DNA from: an uncultured Ruminococcus sp.
GTDB lineage: Bacteria; Bacillota; Clostridia; Oscillospirales; Ruminococcaceae
Direction: 5' to 3'
Assembly (NCBI GenBank): GCA_937907215.1
Contig: CALESG010000136.1
Coordinates: 1-58,448, forward strand
Length of the DNA stretch: 58,448 nt
Shown: one piece after another, positions 35,566 through 43,191 of the stretch
Position numbering within the stretch: the stretch's first letter is position 1
Layout of the letters: each line of letters opens with the position of its first letter
Translations under genes and position numbers: made by a program
Notes under the pieces: generated by a model
What the model was told of the DNA's origin: nothing
Seen by the model: the letters and a program-made list of their open reading frames with translations, nothing else
The model's database searches: none

Positions 35566-36078
35566 ATGAAAAAGAAATTCGCAAAAGTCGGACTTATTGC
35601 TTCAGTAGCTGCACTTGCAGCAGCTGGAATGACAGTGTCTGCATCTGCTGCATCTAATTCAGCACAGTCAGGAAGTCCATCTATAGTGCCTTCACTTGTG
35701 ATAATGGTGCTTTTATTTGCAGTAATGTATTTTATTCTTATCCGTCCTCAAAAGAAGAAGGAGAAAGAACAAAAGGCTATGCAGCGTGATCTTCGTGTGG
35801 GCGACAGAGTTGTTACTATCGGCGGTATCGTTGGTCTTGTTGTAAAGACAACTGAAGATACTGTTGTTGTTGAATGCGGTGGCGACAGAAGTAGAATTCG
35901 TCTGAAAAAGTGGGCGATTCAGGAGAATGTCACAATTGCTGAAGATAATGAAAGAGCCCGTGAAGCAGCACTTGCTGAAGCACAAAAGAAAAAAGAAGCT
36001 AAGAAAAAAGGTAAAAGCAACAGCGAAGAAAATACTGATGCTACAGACAGTAATGATCAGGGTATGTTGAAAGACTGA
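35566..36078 (+). CDS. yajC: YajC-type preprotein translocase subunit with extra signal-like N-terminus (170 aa)
   Basis: YajC associates with SecDF. The conserved core begins with the membrane helix (~40-59) followed by RPQKKKEKEQK and GDRVVTIGGIVG. Unlike the usual ~90-110 residue form, an additional signal-peptide-like segment (1-29, AALAAAGMTVSASAA) precedes the helix, and a Lys/Glu-rich tail (~125-170) follows. ATG 35566 lies 10 nt after AAAGGA; ATG 35557 is too close to that site. No secD/secF is adjacent. If the N-terminal segment is cleaved, the helix would enter the membrane from outside. Confidence 0.85.
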   Translation: MKKKFAKVGLIASVAALAAAGMTVSASAASNSAQSGSPSIVPSLVIMVLLFAVMYFILIRPQKKKEKEQKAMQRDLRVGDRVVTIGGIVGLVVKTTEDTVVVECGGDRSRIRLKKWAIQENVTIAEDNERAREAALAEAQKKKEAKKKGKSNSEENTDATDSNDQGMLKD

Positions 36079-36109
36079 TAAAAAGTTTTGTTTCTTATGA
36101 TTATCACTG

Positions 36110-36140
36110 AAATGAGAGCATATTAAATTTGCTCTCATTT
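36110..36140 (+). terminator. Terminator of yajC
   Basis: AAATGAGAGCA (36110-36120) pairs with TGCTCTCATTT (36130-36140), followed by TATTG. Confidence 0.78.
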
Positions 36141-36201
36141 TATTGTGTATTTGTTTTATTTACTTTATTTTATCTTATCTATTCTTAGCGGAGGTTATTT
36201 T

Positions 36202-37470
36202 ATGCAAAACTCAAAAAATGTATTTGGATACAAGATTTTAGCTTTTATTATATCTATTTTAATTATACTGCCAGTTATGTTTTATCCTGTATCAGATACA
36301 AAAGTAAGTGCATATCAGAATTCTGATTTTTCTGATGAATATGGAGATTTTCTTTATGCATTGGGAGAGTCCGAAAGCGGAAATAATTATTCAGCTGTAA
36401 ATGGTCAATATTTGGGAAGATGGCAGATCGGCACTGTCGGTTTGCAGGATATAGGCTTCATGGATTCATATGGAAATTGGACTTCTCTTGCAGCATCATT
36501 TGGGGTTACAAGCAAAAGTGAATTTTTATATTCTGAAAAGGCTCAGGATTATGCAGTACTCGCATCTCACAAAAAGGTTTTGCTTTATGCAGAAAATGCA
36601 GGTATTACATCTTATATAAATACTAATGTTAAAGGTGTTAATATGACATTTGCCGGAATGATCGTTGCAGCCCATGCAATTGGTGTTGGCGGACTTAAAA
36701 ATCTTATTTTAAAAGGTACAAGCGGTTATTCTTCAAATGATGCGGTAGCAGTTCAATATATGAGTAAGTATGGTATTTATGATATTGAAAATACTGTAAG
36801 ATATGGTAGTCTTCCAAGCAGCAGCGGAGGATCTTCGGCGACCACAACTACCACTACAATTGCGACAACCACAACTACTACAACTACAACAACCACCACT
36901 ACTGCTGTTACGACAACAATGTCAACTACAACTACTACAAGTACTGCTTTAAAAGCACCGTCTTATATTTCTGTTAAAACATCGGCAGATGTTTTAAACA
37001 AAGGTGAGATCTTGTATATATCATTAGACAGTGATAATGCGTCCAGATATAAATTAAATCTGTCATCACCAAACGGTGAGGAATCTGAATATATAATTAC
37101 AGGAACATCTATAGGACTTTCACTTAATATTGATGGAATATATACAATAAATGTAACAGGCTGCAATAATTTTGGAGAATCATATGCGGAGCCGGTATAT
37201 GTTGCAGTAAAGGAAAAGGCTGTTGTAAGTAAAGAAGATATTGGTGATGCAAATATGGATAAAATAGTAGATATTGTTGATGCTATGGTTACATTAAGAT
37301 ATTATTCAGCCAATTCTTCCAATATAAAATTGAATGAAGTTTTTAACAAAGATTTTGCTGATGTAGATGGTGACGGAGAAGCAACACTTGCTGACTCACT
37401 TTACATCTTAGATTATTATTCTGCTATATCAGCTGGCAAGGATGTTAACTGGGATGATATTATAAAATAA
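36202..37470 (+). CDS. Secreted lysozyme/transglycosylase-like protein with C-terminal dockerin (422 aa)
   Basis: A signal or anchor helix (~11-30) is followed by a lysozyme-like domain (~45-205) with the catalytic-type segment LGESESGNNYSAVNG (Glu56/Glu58) and YLGRWQIGTVGL, resembling SLT/goose-lysozyme folds. A Thr-rich linker (~214-250) precedes an Ig-like beta module (~255-330). The C-terminus (~345-422) is a dockerin: two Ca-binding duplications, GDANMDKIVDIVDAM and ADVDGDGEATLADS, each with a following helix, ending NWDDIIK. Dockerins attach enzymes to scaffoldin cohesins. ATG 36202 follows GCGGAGG. Peptidoglycan cleavage is inferred. Confidence 0.82.
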   Translation: MQNSKNVFGYKILAFIISILIILPVMFYPVSDTKVSAYQNSDFSDEYGDFLYALGESESGNNYSAVNGQYLGRWQIGTVGLQDIGFMDSYGNWTSLAASFGVTSKSEFLYSEKAQDYAVLASHKKVLLYAENAGITSYINTNVKGVNMTFAGMIVAAHAIGVGGLKNLILKGTSGYSSNDAVAVQYMSKYGIYDIENTVRYGSLPSSSGGSSATTTTTTIATTTTTTTTTTTTTAVTTTMSTTTTTSTALKAPSYISVKTSADVLNKGEILYISLDSDNASRYKLNLSSPNGEESEYIITGTSIGLSLNIDGIYTINVTGCNNFGESYAEPVYVAVKEKAVVSKEDIGDANMDKIVDIVDAMVTLRYYSANSSNIKLNEVFNKDFADVDGDGEATLADSLYILDYYSAISAGKDVNWDDIIK

Positions 37471-37473
37471 TAT

Positions 37474-37503
37474 AACAAACGACAAAAATTTTTGACGTTT
37501 GTT
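37474..37503 (+). terminator. Palindrome 1, probable terminator of the dockerin gene
   Basis: AACAAACGACAAAAA pairs with TTTTTGACGTTTGTT with one A-A mismatch, followed by ATTTG. It begins 3 bp after the stop codon. Confidence 0.65.
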
Positions 37504-37511
37504 ATTTGCCG

Positions 37512-37535
37512 ATCCGCACGCATAAGCGTGCGGAT
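37512..37535. repeat. Palindrome 2, GC-rich hairpin
   Basis: Perfect 10-bp stem ATCCGCACGC/GCGTGCGGAT with loop ATAA, with outer TTGCC...GGCAA (37505-37509 and near 37542-37546). No T tract follows, so it is not a normal terminator; REP-like or an attenuator are alternatives. Confidence 0.6.
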
Positions 37536-37561
37536 GTGCGAGGCAATTTAAATAAGTTATT

Positions 37562-37596
37562 ATAGTCAATGTCAAATTATTTTTGACGTTGACTAT
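37562..37596. repeat. Palindrome 3, 15-bp hairpin
   Basis: ATAGTCAATGTCAAA (37562-37576) pairs with TTTGACGTTGACTAT (37582-37596) with one T-G. It shares the core TTTTTGACGTT with palindrome 1, suggesting a duplication. It has no T tract. Confidence 0.6.
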
Positions 37597-37679
37597 GATT
37601 CTGCATAAGCAAGAATTACTTCACATAAAATGTTTTAGGACTTTTCTTATTAAGACCTTTTTTATGTGGAGGTGATAGT

Positions 37680-38096
37680 ATGAAAATGAAATGCAGAAAA
37701 GTAAATTGCAATTTTCGCAATTCAAAACTATGTTGTGCGATCATTGCAGCTGCTGTTGGAATTTTTGTAATAATCATATTTCTTTCAGGGTTTTCTTTGC
37801 TAATATCCTGCTTTAATGCCTCAGATGACCTTGTTTCGTTCATGGCAATTGCTGCACTTTGTGCCGGAAGCTTTGCTGCCGGTTTTACTGCTGCAAAACG
37901 CAGGCGAAAACGAGGATTACTTGTAGGTTTTGGAATTGGCGTACTTATTTATTTATTGGTGTTTTTATTTGGAATTATACTAATGAAGGGTTTCAGCGGA
38001 GCAGGTACATTTATGAAATTTATTCTGATGGTTTTATGCAGCTGTATAGGAGGTGTATGTGGCGTTAATACACGTATATGCAAGCCGCCTAAATAG
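37680..38096 (+). CDS. TIGR04086-family membrane protein (138 aa)
   Basis: About four membrane helices (~20-45, 56-74, 85-104 and 112-130), with the short basic patch AAKRRRKRG after the second. Small membrane proteins of the TIGR04086 type are regularly found next to yajC and the SCIFF locus in Clostridia, and the position here matches. GGAGGTGA precedes ATG 37680. The function is unknown; a role in SCIFF export or the Sec machinery is only inferred from neighbours. Confidence 0.75.
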   Translation: MKMKCRKVNCNFRNSKLCCAIIAAAVGIFVIIIFLSGFSLLISCFNASDDLVSFMAIAALCAGSFAAGFTAAKRRRKRGLLVGFGIGVLIYLLVFLFGIILMKGFSGAGTFMKFILMVLCSCIGGVCGVNTRICKPPK

Positions 38097-38167
38097 TCGA
38101 AATAGCTTAATCGAATGAATCACCATTGTGCAATATGTAAAAATTCTGTATTTTATGGCAAAGACTA

Positions 38168-38196
38168 TTGAAAAATTACGATTGTTGTGGTAAAAT
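38168..38196 (+). promoter_or_regulatory. SigA promoter of scfA
   Basis: TTGAAA (38168-38173), 17-nt spacer, TAAAAT (38191-38196), 35 bp before the SCIFF start. Confidence 0.75.
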
Positions 38197-38231
38197 AAAA
38201 GAAATAAATATTGATTTGGAGGGAATTTAGC

Positions 38232-38369
38232 ATGAAACATATTAAAACTATCAATAAGGCTAATCTCAAGGCAACTGCTGCTAAAGGTGGCTGCGGTAAG
38301 TGCCAGGCATCTTGCCAGTCTGCATGTAAGACTTCATGTACTGTTGCAAACCAGAAGTGCGAGAGATAA
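38232..38369 (+). CDS. scfA: SCIFF ranthipeptide precursor (45 aa)
   Basis: Six cysteines in forty-five residues: the name of the family. Cys at 21, 24, 28, 32, 36 and 43, with a leader MKHIKTINKANLKATAAK and core segment SCQSACKTSCTVANQKC. In the studied homologue a thioether joins Cys32 to Thr37; both residues are at the same positions here. ATG 38232 follows GGAGGG. It is the substrate of the radical SAM maturase encoded next. Ranthipeptides have been linked to cell-density signalling in solvent-forming clostridia. Confidence 0.95.
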   Translation: MKHIKTINKANLKATAAKGGCGKCQASCQSACKTSCTVANQKCER

Positions 38370-38389
38370 GCTAAAGCTTTTCTGAAAAT

Positions 38390-38426
38390 ATCCGCATGCC
38401 ATTTATATTATTGGTGTGCGGATTTA
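38390..38426 (+). terminator. Hairpin between scfA and scfB, possible attenuator
   Basis: ATCCGCATGCC (38390-38400) pairs with GGTGTGCGGAT (38413-38423) over 11 bp with two wobbles, then TTTATC. The weak T tract would allow partial read-through, giving more precursor than maturase. Confidence 0.55.
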
Positions 38427-38535
38427 TCAGTATATAGACGATGTTTGGAAAGAGTTAACAGCATCAGATATAAAGACAGGGGCAGTTTTTGTCCCTTTAT
38501 TTGTTGAATGAAATTAGAAAAAAGGGTGGTAAATT

Positions 38536-39918
38536 ATGATACATAAGTACAAGCTTTGCGGCTATAATGTAGTGCTTGACGTAAATAGCGGCGGTGTTCA
38601 TATTGTCGATGACCTTACATATGACCTGCTCACAGATGTTGAACCTCCGCTTGCTGAAAAATGTCCGGAAGAGGTACTTGAAAAACTTTCTAAGTTTTAT
38701 AAAAAAGAGGATATTATTTCCTGCTATGAAGAAGTTTTGGAAGCTTATAAAGAAGGCATACTGTTTTCAGAGGATAATTATGAACAGTATGCAGATATGT
38801 CTGTAGCATCTCCAATAAAGGCAATGTGTTTAAATATTGCACATGACTGTAATCTTAGATGTGATTATTGTTTTGCATCTACTGGTGATTTTGGCAGCGG
38901 CAGAAAGCTTATGACATATGAAACTGGTAAAAAGGCAATTGACTTTTTGCTTGAAAAGTCAGCTAACAGAGAAAATCTTGAGCTTGATTTCTTTGGCGGC
39001 GAGCCGCTTATGAATTTTGACGTTGTAAAGCAGATCGTTGAATATGCAAGAAGCAGAGAAAAGGAATATGGAAAGAGATTTCGTTTTACTATTACTACAA
39101 ATGGTATGCTGCTTGATGATGATAAGATCGATTTCATAAATAAGGAAATGTCAAATGTTGTTCTTTCTGTAGACGGCAGAAAGGAAGTAAATGACCGTGT
39201 ACGCCATCGTGTTGACGGAAGCGGCTCATATGATAAGATTATTCCTAAATATCGCAAGCTTGTAGAAAAGCGTGGCGATAAGGAGTATTATGTAAGAGGT
39301 ACATATACAAAATATAATCTTGATTTTTCAGATGATGTTTTCAGTCTTGTTGATGAAGGATTTGATCAGATTTCAGTAGAACCTGCTGTAGCAGATCCTA
39401 ATGAGCCATATGCACTTACTGAAAAGGATCTGCCGGTAATATTCAAAGAATACGAAAAGCTTATGCAGCGTATCGTGGATTATGAAAAGACCGGAAAGAA
39501 ATTTAATTTCTTCCACTTTATGCTTGATCTTGATCAAGGTCCATGCGCTATCAAGCGTTTAAGAGGCTGCGGCTGCGGAAATGATTATATAGCTATTACA
39601 CCTGATGGTGATATTTATCCGTGTCATCAGTTTGTTGGCGATGATAACTATAAGATGGGCAATATAGATGAAGGTACGTTTAATTATGATATGAAGAACG
39701 ATTTCTCAAAAATGCACATCTATACAAAGCCGGAATGTCATGACTGCTGGGCTAAATTTTATTGCAGCGGTGGCTGTAATGCAAATAATTATAAGTATGC
39801 CGGAGATACAAGAAAGGCATATAGAATGTCATGTGAAATTGAAAAGAAGCGTTTGGAATGTGCTATTGTACTAAGAGCAATTCGTATGGGCGAAAGTGCA
39901 GATCCATCTGAATGTTAA
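38536..39918 (+). CDS. scfB: SCIFF radical SAM maturase (460 aa)
   Basis: SPASM-type radical SAM peptide cyclase forming thioether links in SCIFF. The N-terminal ~85 residues form a PqqD-like leader-binding region. The SAM cluster is in DCNLRCDYCFAS (~99-110), with FFGGEPLMNFD after it. The C-terminal SPASM region has cysteines CAIKRLRGCGCG, YPCHQ and ECHDCWAKFYCSGGCNANNY for auxiliary clusters. GGGTGG precedes ATG 38536. The length agrees with ScfB. It lies 166 bp after the precursor. Confidence 0.95.
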   Translation: MIHKYKLCGYNVVLDVNSGGVHIVDDLTYDLLTDVEPPLAEKCPEEVLEKLSKFYKKEDIISCYEEVLEAYKEGILFSEDNYEQYADMSVASPIKAMCLNIAHDCNLRCDYCFASTGDFGSGRKLMTYETGKKAIDFLLEKSANRENLELDFFGGEPLMNFDVVKQIVEYARSREKEYGKRFRFTITTNGMLLDDDKIDFINKEMSNVVLSVDGRKEVNDRVRHRVDGSGSYDKIIPKYRKLVEKRGDKEYYVRGTYTKYNLDFSDDVFSLVDEGFDQISVEPAVADPNEPYALTEKDLPVIFKEYEKLMQRIVDYEKTGKKFNFFHFMLDLDQGPCAIKRLRGCGCGNDYIAITPDGDIYPCHQFVGDDNYKMGNIDEGTFNYDMKNDFSKMHIYTKPECHDCWAKFYCSGGCNANNYKYAGDTRKAYRMSCEIEKKRLECAIVLRAIRMGESADPSEC

Positions 39919-39924
39919 AAAAGT

Positions 39925-39967
39925 AAAAAAGGCTGTTGCAAAGATTTGAGCTGCAACAGCCTTTTTT
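39925..39967 (+). terminator. Terminator of scfB
   Basis: AAAAAAGGCTGTTGCA (39925-39940) pairs perfectly with TGCAACAGCCTTTTTT (39952-39967). The stem and loop resemble the terminator at 52500-52535. Confidence 0.92.
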
Positions 39968-40020
39968 ACTGTATTTATATGGAAATTGTATTTAAAAATG
40001 TATAAAATTTGAAAAACTTC

Positions 40021-40058
40021 AAATCCCTATTGACAAGATAGGAATTTAAGTGTATAAT
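40021..40058 (+). promoter_or_regulatory. Promoter and operator of the Rrf2-family regulator
   Basis: TTGACA (40030-40035), 17 nt, TATAAT (40053-40058). Over the -35 lies AAATCCCTAT-N7-ATAGGAATTT (40021-40047), a near-perfect inverted repeat with one mismatch. The same CCTAT-N7-ATAGG core occurs at the iscS promoter. A repressor here would block the promoter, giving autoregulation. Confidence 0.8.
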
Positions 40059-40083
40059 GTTAAAAGATAGGAAGGTGAGCCTT

Positions 40084-40500
40084 ATGATGATTTCCACTAA
40101 GGGAACATATGCACTCAGGGTTATGATAGACCTTGCACAGCATGAAAATGAGGGATATATCTCACTAAAAGCTATATCAGATCGACAGCAAGTGTCAATG
40201 AAATATCTTGAATCAATCGTTTCACTGCTTAATAAGGGCGGATTGCTTACAAGTCTTAGAGGAAAAGATGGCGGTTATATGCTTAAAAAGCCGGCAGAAG
40301 AATATCATATAGGTGAGATCTTAAGGCTTACTGAAGGTGGACTTATGCCTGTTTCATGTCATGGATTTTCCGAAGGTGATGAAGAATGCCGTAATGTAAA
40401 CAGTTGTCTTACATTTCCGATGTGGCAGAAGCTTGATATGCTTATAAATGATTATTTAGATAAGGTATCTCTTAGAGATTTGCTTGACGGTAATATTTGA
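40084..40500 (+). CDS. Rrf2-family transcriptional regulator, IscR-like (138 aa)
   Basis: Winged helix-turn-helix (TYALRVMIDLAQH ... SMKYLESIVSLL) with the family segment SLRGKDGGYML. Three cysteines at 92, 102 and 108 (SCHGF, EECRN, NSCLTF) match the count and position of a [2Fe-2S]-binding IscR-type site, though the spacing differs from Escherichia coli (92, 98, 104). GGAAGGTGAG precedes ATG 40084 (or ATG 40087). It lies just before iscS, as in many Firmicutes Fe-S operons. CymR is an alternative family, but the cysteines favour Fe-S sensing. Confidence 0.88.
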   Translation: MMISTKGTYALRVMIDLAQHENEGYISLKAISDRQQVSMKYLESIVSLLNKGGLLTSLRGKDGGYMLKKPAEEYHIGEILRLTEGGLMPVSCHGFSEGDEECRNVNSCLTFPMWQKLDMLINDYLDKVSLRDLLDGNI

Positions 40501-40595
40501 TAATATTTAGTGCAGTTTGTGCATAATGTCAATGTGTATATGGTTGTGTGAAAATGCATAGGTATAAACTTCTGCATATTTTCACGTATTTTTAG

Positions 40596-40620
40596 TATAA
40601 TATCCTATAGGCTGTATAGG
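40596..40620 (+). promoter_or_regulatory. Operator at the iscS promoter
   Basis: TATAAT (40596-40601) is followed by CCTAT-AGGCTGT-ATAGG (40604-40620), the same CCTAT-N7-ATAGG core as at 40026-40042. The site covers the expected transcription start. No good -35 is seen; a TGCATA hexamer sits 17 nt upstream. Confidence 0.72.
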
Positions 40621-40640
40621 AATTGGAAAGGAAGATTTAT

Positions 40641-41831
40641 ATGAAGGTTTATGCTGATAATGCCGCTACTACTATGATGAGCAAAACAGCAAAAGAAGCG
40701 ATGATGCCGTATTTTGATGTTGTTTACGGCAATCCATCAAGTTTGTATAGCTTTGGACAAGATGCAAAAACTGCTCTTGAAGATGCAAGAGCTAAGGTCG
40801 CAAAGGCTTTGAATGCAGATCCAAAGGAGATTTATTTTACATCAGGAGGAAGTGAAGCTGATAATCAGGCTATACTTTCAGCTGCAATAATAGGTGCAAG
40901 AAAAGGGAAAAAGCATATAATTTCCACTAAGTTTGAACACCATGCAGTTCTGCATACTTTGAATAAGCTTGAAAAACAGGGATATGAGATAACACTTCTT
41001 GATGTTCATGAAAACGGTATTGTAACAGCTGGTGAGGTTGCAGCAGCTATTCGTGAGGATACTTGCCTTGTAACTGTTATGTTTGCCAATAATGAGATAG
41101 GTACTATTCAGCCAATAAAAGAGATTGGAGCTGTTTGCAGGGAAAAAGGTGTCTTGTTCCACACAGACGCTGTACAAGCTGTTGCACACGTTCCAGTTGA
41201 TGTTAAAGATATGAATATTGATATGCTTTCTTTATCCGGACATAAATTTCACGGTCCAAAGGGTGTGGGTGCGCTTTATGTTAAGAAAGGCATCATGATT
41301 TCAAACCTTATTGAAGGCGGTGCACAGGAGAGAGGAAAGAGAGCCGGAACTGAAAATGTACCTGCTATTGTTGGAATGGCAGCCGCACTTGAAGAATCTG
41401 TTTTGCATATGGATGAGAATATTGCAAAGATAACTGCAATGCGTGAGCAGCTTATAGAAGGACTGTCAAAAATTCCACACGGTAAACTCAATGGTGATAG
41501 AAATATTCGTGTGCCTGGTACAGTTAATTTCTGCTTTGAAGGAATTGAAGGTGAATCATTGCTTCTGCTTCTTGATGATGCCGGAATTGCAGCATCATCT
41601 GGTTCTGCTTGTACCTCTGGTTCACTTGATCCAAGTCATGTGCTATTAGCAATTGGTCTGCCGCATGAGGTAGCTCACGGTTCTCTTAGACTTTCAATAT
41701 GCGAATATAATACACCTGAAGAAATAGCTCATATTATTGAGAATGTTCCTAAGGTAGTTGAATATCTTAGATCAATGTCACCCGTTTGGGAAGATTTAAA
41801 AAAAGGAGTAAAAGAATATGTTATACAGTGA
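40641..41831 (+). CDS. iscS: Cysteine desulfurase IscS/NifS (396 aa)
   Basis: PLP enzyme taking sulfur from cysteine to form a persulfide for Fe-S and tRNA thiolation. MKVYADNAATT N-terminus, PLP-lysine in SLSGHKFHGPKG (~200), and active-site Cys in SSGSACTSGSLDPSHVL (~325), group I-type loop. ATG 40641 follows GGAAAGGAAG; upstream in-frame codons are leader. The 3' end overlaps iscU by 14 nt, as partners should. MnmA downstream is a direct client. Confidence 0.95.
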   Translation: MKVYADNAATTMMSKTAKEAMMPYFDVVYGNPSSLYSFGQDAKTALEDARAKVAKALNADPKEIYFTSGGSEADNQAILSAAIIGARKGKKHIISTKFEHHAVLHTLNKLEKQGYEITLLDVHENGIVTAGEVAAAIREDTCLVTVMFANNEIGTIQPIKEIGAVCREKGVLFHTDAVQAVAHVPVDVKDMNIDMLSLSGHKFHGPKGVGALYVKKGIMISNLIEGGAQERGKRAGTENVPAIVGMAAALEESVLHMDENIAKITAMREQLIEGLSKIPHGKLNGDRNIRVPGTVNFCFEGIEGESLLLLLDDAGIAASSGSACTSGSLDPSHVLLAIGLPHEVAHGSLRLSICEYNTPEEIAHIIENVPKVVEYLRSMSPVWEDLKKGVKEYVIQ

Positions 41832-42273
41832 AAAGGTAATGGATCATTTTCGTAATCCAAGGAATGTAGGCGAAATTGAAAACGCTGACGGCGTTGGTGA
41901 AGTAGGAAACGCTAAATGCGGCGATATAATGAAAGTATACCTGAAAATTGACAACGATACTATTTCAGATGTAAAGTTTAAGACATTCGGCTGTGGCTCT
42001 GCTATTGCATCAAGTTCTATGGCTACTGAAATGATCAAAGGCAAGCCGCTTTCAGAAGCACTTTCTCTTACAAACAAGGCTGTTGCAGAGGCTCTTGACG
42101 GACTTCCGGCACATAAACTGCATTGTTCTGTATTGGCAGAAGAAGCAGTAAAGGCAGCCGTTAAAGATTACTATGATAAGAATGGCATTGATTATGATCA
42201 TGAACAGCTTTGTGACGGCAATTGTGCTTGCTGTCATGAACATGACAATGAAGGTGACGGAGAGGGTAGATAA
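41818..42273 (+). CDS. iscU: Fe-S cluster assembly scaffold IscU/NifU-like (151 aa)
   Basis: Scaffold on which IscS builds the cluster. Ligand cysteines at 34 (GNAKCGD), 59 (FGCGSA) and 103 (LHCSVLA), with Asp36 after the first. A short C-terminal extension contains CDGNCACCHEHDNEGDGEG, which is extra to the usual scaffold and could be a metal-binding tail. The start overlaps iscS. It resembles the clostridial NifU-N-only type. Confidence 0.94.
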   Translation: MLYSEKVMDHFRNPRNVGEIENADGVGEVGNAKCGDIMKVYLKIDNDTISDVKFKTFGCGSAIASSSMATEMIKGKPLSEALSLTNKAVAEALDGLPAHKLHCSVLAEEAVKAAVKDYYDKNGIDYDHEQLCDGNCACCHEHDNEGDGEGR

Positions 42274-42276
42274 ATC

Positions 42277-43191
42277 ATGATTGCTGATATTCAAAAGGAG
42301 ATCCTAAGACTAAAAAAAGAAAAGGATTTCTGCGTACTGGCACATTGTTATCAGACACCGGATATTTTGGAAATTGCTGATTTTTCAGGAGATTCATTTG
42401 CACTTAGCAAAAAGGCAGCAGGAGTTAAAAATAAAAATGTCCTTATGTGCGGTGTTAGATTTATGGCAGAAACGGTTAAAATATTTTCTCCTGAAAAGCA
42501 CGTTTATCTGTCAAAAAGCGACGCAGGCTGCCCTATGGCAGAGCAGCTTGACGTTGATATGCTGTCACAGTTGAAGGAGTATTATCCAGATCATGCGGTT
42601 GTTGCATATATAAATACAACAGCCGAGCTAAAAACACTTTGTGATGTGTGTGTTACTTCGTCATCAGCAGTGCAGATCGTAAAGAATATGCCGGAAAATA
42701 AGATACTTTTTATACCTGATTGTAATCTTGGAGATTTTGTTAAAAAGCAGGTTCCTGAAAAGGAGATAGTAACTATTCACGGCGGTTGTCCTACACATGT
42801 AAGATTAACAGTATCTGATGTAAAAAAAGCAAGGGCAGAGCATCCTGAGGCCAAGCTGCTTGTGCATCCGGAATGTGTTCCGGAGGTTACTGCAATGGCT
42901 GATTATGCCGGCAGTACATTAGGAATTATGAACTATGCTGAAAAGTCAGAGTCAAAGAGTTTCATTATTGGTACTGAAAATAGCATTGTTCAGCATTTGC
43001 AGCTTTCTTATCCGGATAAGATGTTTTATCCGCTTTCAAAGGATTGCGTCTGTCATAATATGAAGCTTACAACTATAGTTGATGTACTGAATGTTCTCAA
43101 GGGAACAGAAGGTGAAGAAATTGTTATGAGTGAGGAAATGCGTATTAAGGCGAAACGCTGCATGGATAAAATGTTGGAGCTGGGCAAATGA
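42277..43191 (+). CDS. nadA: Quinolinate synthase A (304 aa)
   Basis: [4Fe-4S] enzyme condensing iminoaspartate with dihydroxyacetone phosphate. AHCYQTPDI N-terminal site; cluster cysteines likely in LMCGVRFMAET (~82), HPECVPEV (~170) and KDCVCHNM (~255); TSSSAV phosphate site. nadB and nadC are not adjacent, unusual since the three are commonly together; here nadA is in the Fe-S assembly operon. The 3' end overlaps mnmA by 4 nt. Confidence 0.95.
   Translation: MIADIQKEILRLKKEKDFCVLAHCYQTPDILEIADFSGDSFALSKKAAGVKNKNVLMCGVRFMAETVKIFSPEKHVYLSKSDAGCPMAEQLDVDMLSQLKEYYPDHAVVAYINTTAELKTLCDVCVTSSSAVQIVKNMPENKILFIPDCNLGDFVKKQVPEKEIVTIHGGCPTHVRLTVSDVKKARAEHPEAKLLVHPECVPEVTAMADYAGSTLGIMNYAEKSESKSFIIGTENSIVQHLQLSYPDKMFYPLSKDCVCHNMKLTTIVDVLNVLKGTEGEEIVMSEEMRIKAKRCMDKMLELGK

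Noticed and set aside
36838..36950. Possible short tandem repeat or CRISPR-like array
   Set aside because: It is the coding sequence of a Thr-rich linker (ACN codons) in the dockerin protein; units are irregular and in frame.
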